DNA of 17,043 nucleotides from Phellopilus nigrolimitatus (lineage: Eukaryota > Basidiomycota > Agaricomycetes > Hymenochaetales > Hymenochaetaceae), in NCBI GenBank assembly GCA_021029095.1, contig JAJOHG010000491.1, positions 1 to 17,043 of the forward strand, written 5' to 3'. The notes below the pieces were generated by a model. The model had not been told where the DNA came from and made no database searches. It worked only from the letters and a program-made list of their open reading frames with translations. The first letter of the stretch is position 1. Each line of letters starts with the position of its first letter. The position numbers and the translations under genes are program-made. This document shows, one piece after another, positions 1 to 9,588 of this stretch.

Positions 1-112
1 GCGCGGTCGGCGCGTTGTGCGGCGGGTGGCACGTCGGCGGGAGCGTGCATAATAGGGGTGCGCCGTCGCGACTGGCGCGGTTCGCGACGCGCTGCGCCTT
101 CGATGTCGGCAT
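1..112 (-). CDS. possible 5' end of a gene running off the left edge
   Basis: On the minus strand an ATG at 112-110 opens a GC-rich frame that continues to the window edge and begins MPTSKAQRVANRASRDGAP. The composition (basic start, then Pro/Ala/His-rich) resembles the N-terminus of many basidiomycete proteins, and the position would make it divergent from the gene starting at 347, with about 234 bp of shared promoter. A neighbouring frame (reading IMHAPADVPPAAQRAD after a short C run) also looks coding, so a frame break near position 50-60 is possible. Only about 37 codons are visible and I recognise no family. The plus-strand frame over the same bases is equally long, so this is a weak call. 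Confidence 0.25.
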   Translation of the reverse strand, partial: MPTSKAQRVANRASRDGAPLLCTLPPTCHPPHNAPTA

Positions 113-346
113 CGTCGTCGGCGAAGGCGATCTAGATGAGCTCGCCGAGAATTGGTCTTGTCGAGCACGTTTGGCCGATGCGTTAGTAGCCATGGAAGCT
201 AAAGACAAACTTGAGGAGTATGCATTTGGTTGCCAGATCGGGTGGTTAGCCTATTCTTTAGATAGGGCCATGTGCTCCGATCCGAGTCCATAAACGCGTA
301 CCTTGCAGTGTTTGCTCTCCCCCTTCCACGACCTCGAACGACGGCG

Positions 347-1589
347 ATGAAGGTCGTCTCCTTAGTACTCGCGATGCTCGCGGTCACCAGCAATGCATCC
401 GCACAATACTTCTCCGAGGGCTGGAAGCCCGGGCAGCCAGTTGCGAAGGGCGTCACCGGTTACTCCCACCAGCCCTCCCCAACGGCTGCTGCGTCTTCAC
501 AGTCAGATAGCGCTGCTGGCGAACTTAAACCGGCTGCACCTGTAGCGAAGAATTCGTTGTTCGATCTCTCTTCGTACCTTGAATCCGCACCGGTTAAGGC
601 ACTGTTCAGTCGTGCGGGCGTGAATATTACCGAGAAGCTCGAGACGGCACGCGAGCAGGCGAAGATCTGGGACGAGCGCGTCCCCGCTCATAATAGACGA
701 TAACCTTCGAGCACCTTGTTGTCGAAGAGAAGTTCGAGACTCTGGAAGAAGAGAGGGACAGACTTTGGTTTATAGTGATGTGCGTTCAAGCTACTTTCAC
801 TTTTGTTGCAGCTTTTGTCTGATAGCGTTTCTTTTCTTTGTTTAAATTTATAGCTCAGTTCGGCTGCTCAACGTGAAGGCTATCGAGATTCGTCGACGAG
901 CAAGTTCGACAAGGCCTTCGACCTGACAGAAGATGCTGGTGACCTTCCTCATGTGCGCTGGGGCCGAATCGATTACATGAACGTTACGGCAATTACGACG
1001 AAATGGGGTGTTTGGAGGTCAGAGCTTTGACTGCTTTTACTTCATCTCCATTTTGAATATAATGTTCGTTTTCAGAGCACCGTTCCTTGTCGCCTGAAAG
1101 ACAGGGGACAGACGCTGCGTTTCTATCGTCCCGGTCAAATTCGTTTGCAGCCCGAGATTCTTCGAGAGTTCTTGAAGCAGGACGCATGGGAGCAGACTCA
1201 GCCATGGCGGTCGGCATTCGCTCCAGGAGGTAGCAGGTAGGAACTCCCGCTTTGACCAACTACCATCTCCCTAAATTTCTGACATGATTTCCAGAAGAGT
1301 TTATCATGGACTACTTCGCTATCATATTGACCAAGATGTACGACAATCACCGTCATGGTTCCGCGCTGGCTCTTGCTCGTCGTTACAGGCACGCTGGCAT
1401 CTTTCATAGTCAATCTTCTTCACAATTCGAAGTCCCTGTTCGCTCGTCAAAAGCTACTCCGGCGCTGAAGCCGGCTTCAAGGCATCGGAATTTGAAGCGT
1501 CTCCTCCGCCTCCTAAGCCAGCAGTGAACACTCCTACAAAGAGTGGTGCGAAGAGCGGCGGGAGTAAACGGAAAGGGGGCAAAAGATAG
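347..1589 (+). CDS. secretory thioredoxin-fold-like membrane protein, reading frame interrupted
   Basis: The start at 347 gives a clear signal peptide (MKVVSLVLAMLAVTSNASA, cleavage near residue 19), pointing to the secretory pathway/ER. After a Ser/Pro/Ala-rich stretch the frame reaches ...AREQAKIWDERVP. The later pieces resemble a fungal ER thioredoxin-like family: an acidic helix ending LEEERDRLWFIVM (frame 1, ~706-780), then SKFDKAFDLTEDAGDLPHVRWGRIDYMNVTAITTKWGVW (854-1017), then an AP-containing strand (the cis-Pro position of thioredoxin folds), GQTLRFYRPGQIRL, and FIMDYFAIILTKMYD. A hydrophobic helix (MVPRWLLLVVTGTLASFIVN, ~1355-1414) and a basic Lys/Gly tail ending at the TAG at 1587-1589 follow. 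I see no CxxC, so redox activity is doubtful. Introns are ~781-853 (donor uncertain), 1018-1075 and roughly 1232-1294. The frame changes near 686-705, 1093, 1346 and between ~1415 and 1443, none of which an intron can explain. An AATAAA lies at 1707-1712. The gene identity is fairly secure; whether it is decayed or affected by sequencing indels cannot be decided here. Confidence 0.65.
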
Positions 1590-2037
1590 ATATGATATTT
1601 CCCTTTGGATAAGGTGGGCTTGTAATGGCTATCGGTAGGATACGATCTGTAATACCTGCATTTTTATTGTAATGGACGATATTTATGTATACTTTTGCTG
1701 TTTTTGAATAAACGCTATCGTCTATTGAGTCCAGCGGAAGTATATTTGGTGAACTAAAAATAGACTACCGTTACGATCATTATATGTCGTGTCTTACCGT
1801 CTACTTGCACCGTAGTCTCTCACCTTCAGGCTTCCCGACGTTGGGCTTGGCTTGGCACGACACGGACAGTACATTACAGCTGCGCGTCGTGTGCCCGTGT
1901 GTGTCATAGATTGTAGGAACCTGGAGTTCCTGGTCCAGTCTACGCCACTCGCTGCGACTCCCCAACAGTCTACTGTGCAAAGTGATAAAGAGTGTAGAAT
2001 AGTCCAGCAGACAACGACACGTTTGGAACGCGCGACA
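1590..2037 (+). other. intergenic region: 3' end of the thioredoxin-like gene and KEX1 promoter
   Basis: These 448 bp hold no convincing gene. An AATAAA polyadenylation-type signal lies at 1707-1712, 118 bases after the stop of the upstream gene. The open frame from 1852 runs without a stop into KEX1, but the first Met followed by a hydrophobic signal sequence is at 2038, so the 1852-2037 stretch is taken as 5' leader. I see no obvious TATA box close to 2038. Confidence 0.5.
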
Positions 2038-4509
2038 ATGCGTGGCGCTCGCAATCTGCCCCTCGGAGTACTGCTCTCTACCTTTGGGCTTCTAACGCCC
2101 TGGTCGTTGCAGCCTGTGCGCTCAGCACCTACAGACCGTGCGTTCGTCGACTTTTGTCCATACGTATCCAGCTCATGGGTTTCTATAGAACCGTCTGCTG
2201 CGTCGTTTTACGTCCCCTCGCTCCCAGACTTGCATCAGGACTCTGCGCACCCTTTGCACATCTATTCGGGACATATCTCGTCAGATCCAGAGGCCTCACG
2301 TCTCCCGCCGACTACTGTGTCCGCGCACCTATTCTTCGTACTCATAAAAGCACGGCGCACGGCAGACAAGGAACGCATAATTTTTTGGTTTAATGTGCGT
2401 CTGTCATTCCGAATCCTTCACGTCTGTAGCTGATAGTGTGTTGGCCAGGGTGGTCCGGGATGCTCGTCGTTTGACGGTTTGATGATGGAGATTGGACCGT
2501 TCCGCGTAGACGGAAAGGGAGGTCTTAAAACGAGAGAAGGCGGGTGGGAGGAATATACAAACATAGTATATAGTGAGTATCTTAAAAGATATCCTTCTGT
2601 CTGCATTGATTTAGTTGGTTACAAGTCGACCAACCGGCCGGCACTGGCTATTCGTATACGAGCACAGACAGATTTGTGCACGAGCTATCTGACGTAGGTA
2701 TCCTGGAATTACATCCATAAGCACTTTCTGATTTATAGGCGAATTAACAGGCTGCAGGACAAGTGGTGGAGTTCATGCGTAATTTCTACCAAATTTTCCC
2801 CGATTACGCGCATATGGATGTGCGTAAATTAAAATAAATAAAAAAAGAATGTATCAAACTGACATGCCGAGTATGCTATAGACATATATTAGCGGCGAGA
2901 GTTACGCGGGCCAATACATCCCATACATCGGTATGGCAGCTTCAGTATGTAGATTTCATTTCAATTGTTGACGATAGTTTTGTTTTCAGGTGATGCCATC
3001 CTCTCTTCAAACCTGGGCACTCAACTGAAAGGTCTGGCAATCGGCAACGGATGGATCGATGCAAGGCACCAATACCCCGCATACCTCGATTATTCCGTCA
3101 AGCACGGTCTTATTGAAGAAAACTCCGATGTGCGCCTTTCCTATACCGCTATGCCTCCTCACTAGTCACAGACCATATTAAACTGAAGCTGTGCTTCTCA
3201 GACGTGGAAACAAATCAAGAAGGAAACGGACGACTGTCTCGTTGAATATGATCGTGTGACAGGGCCTGTACCTATTCAGATTTCTAAATGCGAGGGCCTA
3301 GTCACCTCCATTGCAACTGCTCACTCAACAGTGTGAGTCCCTGATACAACTAACACGAAACAATTACTGACTCGAGCTGAAGTGTTGACGGAGAGGAAAT
3401 GTGTATGAATGTGTATGACGTGCGATTGTACGACAAAGCACCTGCTTGTGGCATGAACTGGCCACCTGACTTACCTGATGTGACGAAGTACCTTGACGTA
3501 AGAGCTATTTACTTGAAATAACTGCTTTCGCTGAGTGTATTGTTGTCTGCAGCGAAAAGACGTTGTACGGGCCTTTCACGCCGACGCGAAGTCAGAGTCC
3601 TGGGTAGAATGCGACGGGCGTGTTGGCCGCGAACTGCGGAATCGCAATTCCCCGTCTTCGATCACCATCCTGTCAAAACTGATAGAGAAGTTGCCAGTTA
3701 TGCTCTTTGCAGGCGACCAGGATTTCATCTGCAATTACATGGGCATTGAGAGCCTGATAAGAGACATGGAGTGGAGCGGCGAGAAGGGTCTTGGGGTGAG
3801 CTACATGTCTGAACTTTTTCAAAGGACAGAGCCTGACTGCTTCGTTCCTGCAGACAGTAGAAACGCAAACATGGTCCGTCGACAATGTGCCAGCCGGAAC
3901 CTGGGTCGAGTCTCGCAACCTTACCTACGTCAAGATTTTTAACTCGTCGCACATGGTGCCGTTTGACGTCCCGTCCGTCGCCCACGACATGATCCTGCGT
4001 TTCATGGGTGTCAACTTCTCTGCCATCACAGATGGGTCGGCACGCATCCCGAGTAAGCTCGGAGCGGATGAGAAGCCAATGCCAGTCCTACAGGGAGAAG
4101 ACGACACTGCATTTATCCCAGTGCCCCCGGGCAAGACTCCCGAGCAAGATAAAGCAATGTGGGAAGGTGCGTATCAGCCCAAGCCGCTCCCGCTAAATGC
4201 TAAATTATGCTGTTTGAAGCGTACTACAACGCGGGCTCTGCAGCGCTCGTTCTTGTTCTAATCGCGCTAGCGATTGGTCTTATCTTGCTCTGTCGCCGTC
4301 GGCGACGGACGAATAATCTGTCAATCGGATCTACGGAGGAAGCAATCCCATTGAGCCAGAGCATCGGAGGACAGGAACTTGACGATGACGATGGGAATGG
4401 AAACTTCAAGGGAAAAGGACGAGTGCAAGAAAACGAGGCAATTTTCGATGTTGGCGAAGGCAGTGACGATGAGGGCGAGTATCGGGATCGAGATGACCGG
4501 CGGAAGTAA
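2038..4509 (+). CDS. KEX1: pheromone-processing serine carboxypeptidase KEX1
   Basis: KEX1 is a type I Golgi membrane carboxypeptidase (peptidase family S10) that trims C-terminal Lys/Arg from pro-peptides such as mating pheromone after KEX2 cleavage. Twelve exons splice in frame to 615 residues: 2038-2137, 2189-2394, 2449-2572, 2626-2693, 2751-2819, 2882-2930, 2990-3129, 3202-3332, 3383-3497, 3553-3795, 3854-4166 and 4220-4509. Visible marks are a signal peptide (residues ~1-30), [12 protein letters not shown], the oxyanion-region [11 protein letters not shown] spanning intron 2, the nucleophile Ser196 in SGESYAGQY, the catalytic Asp in GDQDFICN (~388-395), and His448 in SSHMVPFD. A membrane helix (~526-544) is followed by five Arg and an acidic cytosolic tail, the KEX1 layout that separates it from vacuolar carboxypeptidase Y. 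The residue before GESYAG is Ser where Gly is common. The start is chosen because the signal peptide begins there. Intron 1 (2138-2188) is 51 nt with no in-frame stop, so its removal is inferred from alignment to the family's N-terminus. No frame break anywhere. Confidence 0.95.
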
Positions 4510-4660
4510 ACACCAGAACTTGACAGATTTCACTATTTATTATCTTTGACATCTGGGAGTTCTGTCATGAGATTTATTGCAATATATAATCAGGAAGACA
4601 AAAAATGAGAAAAGAAAAGGAAGCGAGAAGATATGTATGCGTCATGGTTTGACCAGACCG

Positions 4661-4977
4661 TCAATGCCACATAGTAGCTTGATACAGAAGGTACAGGAAT
4701 ATGACGCCCAGCGCCCCGCCCGTAGCCCCCACACTCTCTCCCGTTTGCGACGAATCAATACCCAGAAGGCAGACTCAGCCACGCGCAGGATGCAGACGAG
4801 TACAGAGGCCGCGGCCGGAGGACCATGAATCTGGTGAGCATCAACCTCCTCACCGATGAACGGAAAAGAGGGACGCCTCGCTCTGCCAACCAGAATGCAA
4901 TAACACCACGAGCGACACATACGCGCGCTGCGCCCGCGTGAGGGGCTGGAGCTTCGGTGCGGTCGGCGAGACACCAT
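4661..4977 (-). CDS. small predicted membrane protein, two exons
   Basis: The ATG at 4977-4975 sits 33 bases downstream of a TATA-like CCTATATAA on this strand. Exons 4977-4854 and 4773-4661 join in frame across an 80-nt intron (GTGAGG...GAG) to give 78 codons plus a stop. The second exon encodes Gly-rich residues followed by a clear membrane segment, GALGVIFLYLLYQATMWH, ending at TGA. In the first exon the ATG frame is Arg/Ser-rich and unlike a natural protein. The adjacent frame reads VSPTAPKLQPLTRAQRAYVS then LVVLLHSGWQSEASLF, which looks like a real N-terminus with a first membrane helix. Two compensating indels, or an unrecognised splice form, would reconcile the two. I do not recognise the family. 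It converges on KEX1 (151 bp between stops) and diverges from SPC19. Confidence 0.45.
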
Positions 4978-5096
4978 GAAGAAAGAGAGGAAGCCGCAAA
5001 ATTTTGCGTTATATAGGCGCCTCGGTGTTTGCCGCGTGCTTGCGCCCGTTTGGGCATGCGCGTCCTTACGATACGCCCGCCGGGTTTCCCTCGCTC
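4978..5096. promoter_or_regulatory. 119-bp divergent promoter between the small membrane protein gene and SPC19
   Basis: TTATATAGG at 5009-5017 reads as a TATA box for SPC19 (plus, ATG 81 bases downstream) and as CCTATATAA for the minus-strand gene. Directly beside it is a perfect 14-bp palindrome, CGCAAAATTTTGCG (4995-5008), a candidate binding site for a dimeric factor. The role is inferred from position only. Confidence 0.5.
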
Positions 5097-5791
5097 ATGT
5101 CGCATCTCAGTCGCGTCCCGCGCGAGTCCATCTTTACTGGCGGCTCACATCTCAGGGCGGATAGCTCTGCGTCGTGCAGCCCGAGTGTATTCGACTGTGT
5201 TAATAATCTCTCCGATGTTTGTGCCGAAACGCACGACGCGCAGCAGCTCCTCCGCAACGGTACCTTTGACCTCCCGCGTATGAGCCGTGTGCTCGATAGT
5301 CAACGCGTGAGTGTCTTAATTCATGACTCTGTAAACACTTCAACTTATGGTTTTAAATGCAGGTATTCGTTTTTGTCAACGAGTCGATAGTGAAGAAGTA
5401 CAAGGAAGACCTCACGGAAGAGATTGAGCCAGAGATCCTTGAACTTGTTGAGCGTGCGAAGAAGGGCTTGAAAGCGCTCGAAAGAAAGCACCATTCCTTA
5501 AAGACGAAGGTGTGTCTTCCCCTTCAGCTTATCCAGATGCAGCCAGTGAACTCGATCTAGGCCGACCACGCTCATGTCACGAAAGCAACGGCACATCGAG
5601 GAGTTGAGAGTAGGATGGAGGCAAGGAGGCTGCGGATACTCACAGGACAGCGACAGGATCTTGAAAGAGAACTGCAGGCTCTCCAGGAAGAGCTAGACAC
5701 ATTAGTGCGTAACTCCATATATCTTCCGATATTCTTCACTTCAGCTAATCTCTACCTTGTGTAGACAATGGGCTACGATGTATCTTCATAA
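5097..5791 (+). CDS. SPC19: DASH/Dam1 complex subunit SPC19
   Basis: SPC19 is a subunit of the fungal DASH (Dam1) complex, which forms rings on microtubules and couples kinetochores to the spindle. Four exons (5097-5306, 5363-5509, 5561-5704, 5765-5791) join exactly in frame to 175 residues. Introns are 56, 51 and 60 nt. Recognisable blocks are MSHLSRVPRESIFTGGSHL, SPSVFDCVNNLSDVCAETHD, the conserved NGTFDLPRMSRVL with QRVF spanning intron 1, YKEDLTEEIEPEILELVERA and KGLKALERK. A C-terminal coiled coil rich in Arg/Leu/Glu (RILTGQRQDLERELQALQEE) follows. The start is the first Met of the family-like N-terminus. The last exon adds only eight residues (TMGYDVSS). Nothing is missing or shifted. 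The gene converges on the TMEM184-like gene, with 182 bp between stops. Confidence 0.88.
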
Positions 5792-5973
5792 CAACTTGGA
5801 CTTCGATTCCCCCTCGTCTCTATAGCATTGTGTATTTGATATCAACATATGTATTCTCATTCTATAACATTCAGATCACCAGGATGCAAAAAGTGCGCAA
5901 TAATTTATTTGACCCATGTTTGAACTGTTGCTACAAATGAGAAGGGGACAGTAATGAATGTATACATCGTCAA

Positions 5974-8551
5974 TCAAGCCCAAGGATTCTCTTCGTGCGG
6001 CGGGAGCAAACTGCTTTCGGGCGCTTCAACCCGCGCATGGGGAGGGGGTGTCGCTGCGCGCGCAACCCCCAAGTCAGCTACTTCCACGACCGTGTCGTCC
6101 CGCCATGACTCCGGGTGCCTAGTCGCCTCGCTCGTCGGTTCGACACCCCTAGCGTCCTCTAGGCCCTCCTGCTCAATCTTCTCGTCTGGCACGAAATGCC
6201 CTTGCGTGAACGCCTTTCGCCAGCCCGTGCCGCGCATCGCCGGCTCTCCTTGCCGGTGCTCGTGGCTCGCCCCCGCCTCCACCGCAGCGGAGTTCTCCAC
6301 AACGAGATCGACTGCATCCGTCGGCAGTGGCAGCCTTCGTGCGCGCTTGGCCTTAGCGGGTGACGCTGGCGCAGAGCGATCTGGCGATGAAGACGGCGCG
6401 GACGTATGCGTCTCCCGGAACAAAGGAGACCCGGACAGAGCCGGAGATCGAGGGATTTTGGGACTGGCCGTGCGCCGCGGGTCCTTCGTCCACCTGAGTC
6501 GCACACCGTCCTCTGACACTGGCGTGTCATTGTCTGCCTTATCTATTACTGGGCCGACGTTGTTCCAAGCCTTGTCCGCTTCGCGAACATGACTTCCGCG
6601 CGCCCTGCCCTTGCCTTTTGCCGAGCCAGATCCACTTGAGTCACTAGCAGATGAATGTCGACTCATGGTATGCGATAGGTTTTGTACAGCGCCATAACCC
6701 CCACCTCGCTTCTCGCCAGCAAGCAGAGCATGCGGACTACGAACCGGAGAGAAGTATGCTCCCCGTTCGTTCCGCAAGATACGCTCTTCTTCCTCCCACA
6801 TCGTCCGACGAGCGAACTCGGAGCTCGCATCGATGCAAGGATACAGATAATCGCCAAAGAGATAATTGCGGCTGTGGTGGTAGAGCACCTCTTCTTCCTC
6901 GTCTAGGTCGCCAAAGGGAAGCTCGAAGCCTCTCCGCTCAATCATAGCCTTCTCATGAGCAGAATCACGGACATCGTAGCCATCGTGTATAACAGCCGCC
7001 GCCTGATCCTCCAGAAGAGGTGCATAAACATCTTCCTCGTCGTCGTTGATTCCAACATTGTGGGCGGCTCTGTTGGAAGTTCCATCTCGTTCTGTCACAT
7101 CCGCCGGCATAGGAAGCCAATATTTTTTCTGACCACCCTTCGCATAGCGTAGACCTGCTTTGATCCGCCTGTCGCGGCCACTGCCCTGGTGGATGAATCC
7201 TTCCGCGGGTTCAAATTCCCTATAATCCATACCCTCACCACGAAGGATGGCTTTCGAGTCCTCTACAACATCTTTCAACCCAAATGCATCTCGGAAGGCA
7301 TAGTACATTGGCATACGTGCCGCGTACACGGACTTGCGATCGATGTAGTCCGTGTGCGAGAATGCATACATATGCGCGATCGCGAACAAGGGCATTTCGA
7401 AGCAGATGAGCGTGTCTATGAGCCCTAGCGAAATGTGCTCGCTATCTGTATATGGCCCGAGCTGCTTTATTGCTCCTGCAGCAACAAGAATAGAGATCCC
7501 AATTGATTGCCAGAAAGAGAAAAACAAAATGCCCTTGACACAAAGGAATTTAGGCATAGGTCTGAACGTATATGTAAGTAACATAGACTCGTCAAGATCA
7601 AAGATAAAACGAACCGGAAAGGTTTGAGATCTTCGTTTACGCACATCCAAAACGTAGCGAGACAGTAAAGACTTAGACAGATACTGACGTTGTATACAAC
7701 ACTGATATACAGGTAGCCCGATTTTGCTCCAAGGTCACCCTCGTTGTACTTGCCAACAGCCTTCAGTATAAGAGTAGCAACTGCAAGTATCGGCTTGACT
7801 TCGACATACTCTGAAGTTTAGCTCAGCATCTAACAATGAGAAATTTTAAAGAACAGAAAGGAACATACGAATAATACCCCTCTTTAAAAAGAGGAACACG
7901 TACGGATCGCTAACGTCTATCTCTCTCTTGAATAAGCTTATTGGGAAAACAGAGTGTTTTGGTTCACGCCCGTGCAGGAGAATAAGAAGAGAGCGCTCTC
8001 CTCCTAAATAACCCAATAGGAGATTAAAGAAGCAATAAATTACGAAGGCCTAGAGTGGTTGCATAGTCAGCAAGACGTCAAATCTGACTCGAAAAATATA
8101 AGATGTACCTCGTATATGTCACGGATCGCGTCAATAACAAAGGCTGCATTGAGAGAGAACAGCGAGATGAGGGAGGCCACGGCATAGAAAGGGACCATCA
8201 ACATGATACGTATAACCATCCTATAGGAGAGAAATGGTACGTCAGCGTCTGGGGATGACAGACTCACCAGAGCAATTGGTCGAACACAGTTACTCCGGTC
8301 TCCAAAGAGCCCAAACCCAAACTGCACTCTGCCTCCGTCCGCTCGTCGCGTCAAATTAAGAGCACTCACCGCTGAAGCATGGGCTTTCTGTAATTCTTGA
8401 GGTGTAGGAAGATGGACATGGCCGAGACAAATACTGCGAATGCAGTACAGAGGCCCGACAGAAGGAGGATGGGGAACGGGAGCGCTGAGCCCGAGCCCGG
8501 GCTCTCGGGGCTCTCGATGACCATGGGGCTCGAGTTTTTGAGGGTATGCAT
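5974..8551 (-). CDS. TMEM184/DUF300 family multi-pass membrane protein (OST-alpha/LAZ1-like)
   Basis: Five exons on the minus strand (8551-8370, 8220-8109, 8049-7869, 7810-7615, 7561-5974) sum to exactly 753 codons, a 752-residue protein. The N-terminal ~300 residues carry the DUF300 membrane domain. It starts with a helix near residues 27-50 (ILLLSGLCTAFAVFVSAM), then HLKNYRKPMLQRMVIRIMLM, ISLFSLNAAFVIDAIRDIYE, GGERSLLILLHGREPKH, KRGIIQYVEVKPIL, YNEGDLGAKSGYLY and PMPKFLCVKGILFFSFWQS, ending AHMYAFSHTDYID. These blocks are hallmark motifs of TMEM184 and plant LAZ1 proteins, which include solute-transporter subunits; the substrate here is unknown. The remaining ~450 residues form one long exon: acidic and Ser/Pro-rich, probably disordered and cytosolic, with a short block VRLRWTKD. 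The start is the first Met before the first helix. The gene is divergent from SNU13. All introns are GT-AG and the frame is intact. Confidence 0.9.
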
Positions 8552-8848
8552 AGTTTTGATTTCTTAGCAATAACAGTACATTGGTATCAGTCCTTTAGTT
8601 TGAGGGTATATCACAGCCCAGTCGAACTCAGGGTGGTGTGCACTCTGCAGCAAAGTAGTGTAGAGCGTGCAAACAACTGCGGTTTCGTCAGAGCTACGGA
8701 TTTTTAATCAGGCACCGTGTTCGTGGGATAACCTTCCATATCTGGCAGTAATGATCGACACCCGTCTTCCGAAGCACGCGTTTATTTTTTCGACTCCGTC
8801 TTCAAACGTCGACCAAGGATCATAAATTTCGTGAGGTCGCTACAAAAA
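8552..8848. promoter_or_regulatory. divergent intergenic promoter region between TMEM184-like and SNU13 genes
   Basis: These 297 bp separate two start codons pointing apart. I see no open frame of substance and no perfect TATA box. AT-rich patches (around 8570-8585 and 8785-8800) and a purine-rich CTACAAAAA just before the SNU13 ATG are present. The regulatory role is inferred from gene orientation. Confidence 0.45.
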
Positions 8849-9404
8849 ATGGCTGATGCGCAGAAAGAGAAGGCTTGGCCTCTCTCAGATGCCACTCTGA
8901 CTAACCAAGTTCGTCCGTGAATAGTTTCGTGCATCCTTACTCTCCTGACTTGCCTTTGCTTTTTCTTACAAAGATCTTGGACCTCGTCCAGCAGGCTTCT
9001 TCTTACAAGCAGCTCAAGAAGGGTGCCAATGAAGGTCAGAGTCTTGCTTCAAAAATACTCCAACTTGTACTGACTTAATCCGCTATAGCTACAAAGACGT
9101 TGAACCGTGGCATCGCAGAGTTTATTATCCTCACCGCTGACACCGAGCCCATCGAGATTCTTCTCCACCTCCCTCTTCTGTGCGAGGACAAGGTATGCAG
9201 TTGCAATCTGAAAGTCGCTTGTAGTCTGAGTATATGCCTCTGTAGAATGTCCCGTACGTTTTCGTACCGAGTAAGGCAGCTCTGGGCCGGGCTTGCAACG
9301 TGGCGAGGCCTGTCATCGCTGCGAGCGTAACCTCGAATGAAACGAACGAGCTTAACGTCCAGATCCGAGCTATCAAGGATGCTATTGAAAAGCTTATGAT
9401 TTAA
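8849..9404 (+). CDS. SNU13: U4/U6.U5 tri-snRNP and box C/D snoRNP protein SNU13 (15.5K)
   Basis: SNU13 is an L7Ae-family RNA-binding protein that recognises kink-turns in U4 snRNA and box C/D snoRNAs. It nucleates assembly of the tri-snRNP and of snoRNA-guided 2'-O-methylation complexes in the nucleus and nucleolus. Four exons (8849-8908, 8974-9034, 9089-9192, 9246-9404) join exactly to 127 residues, the usual family length. Key features are [39 protein letters not shown], the K-turn-binding loop [10 protein letters not shown] (residues 39-48), [38 protein letters not shown] and a C-terminus ending AIEKLMI. Splice sites are all GT-AG (65, 54 and 53 nt). The ATG follows an A-rich leader. Very high confidence because the protein is almost invariant among eukaryotes. 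Confidence 0.97.
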
Positions 9405-9588
9405 TATGTTGTATCCGTATCGTCCTCATCCTGCAAATCATATTCTACGCCGAACGGACGTATTGAAACCCAGTCTATCTTTATGCCTACAGACTCTCAT
9501 ATTTTACAACAACAAAACAAAAACAAAAAGACAAACCGTAAATTGATATACATGCACATAATAATCCTGCTTTGAGAATAGTGGGAAC

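Noticed and set aside
15..293. 92-codon plus-strand open frame at the left edge
   Set aside because: It has no recognisable domain or splice partner, and its Gly/Ala/Arg content matches a GC-rich shadow.
5954..6592. 212-codon plus-strand open frame
   Set aside because: It lies wholly antisense to the long last exon of the TMEM184-like gene, whose frame is supported by the DUF300 domain and exact exon phases. Its composition is that of a GC-rich shadow.
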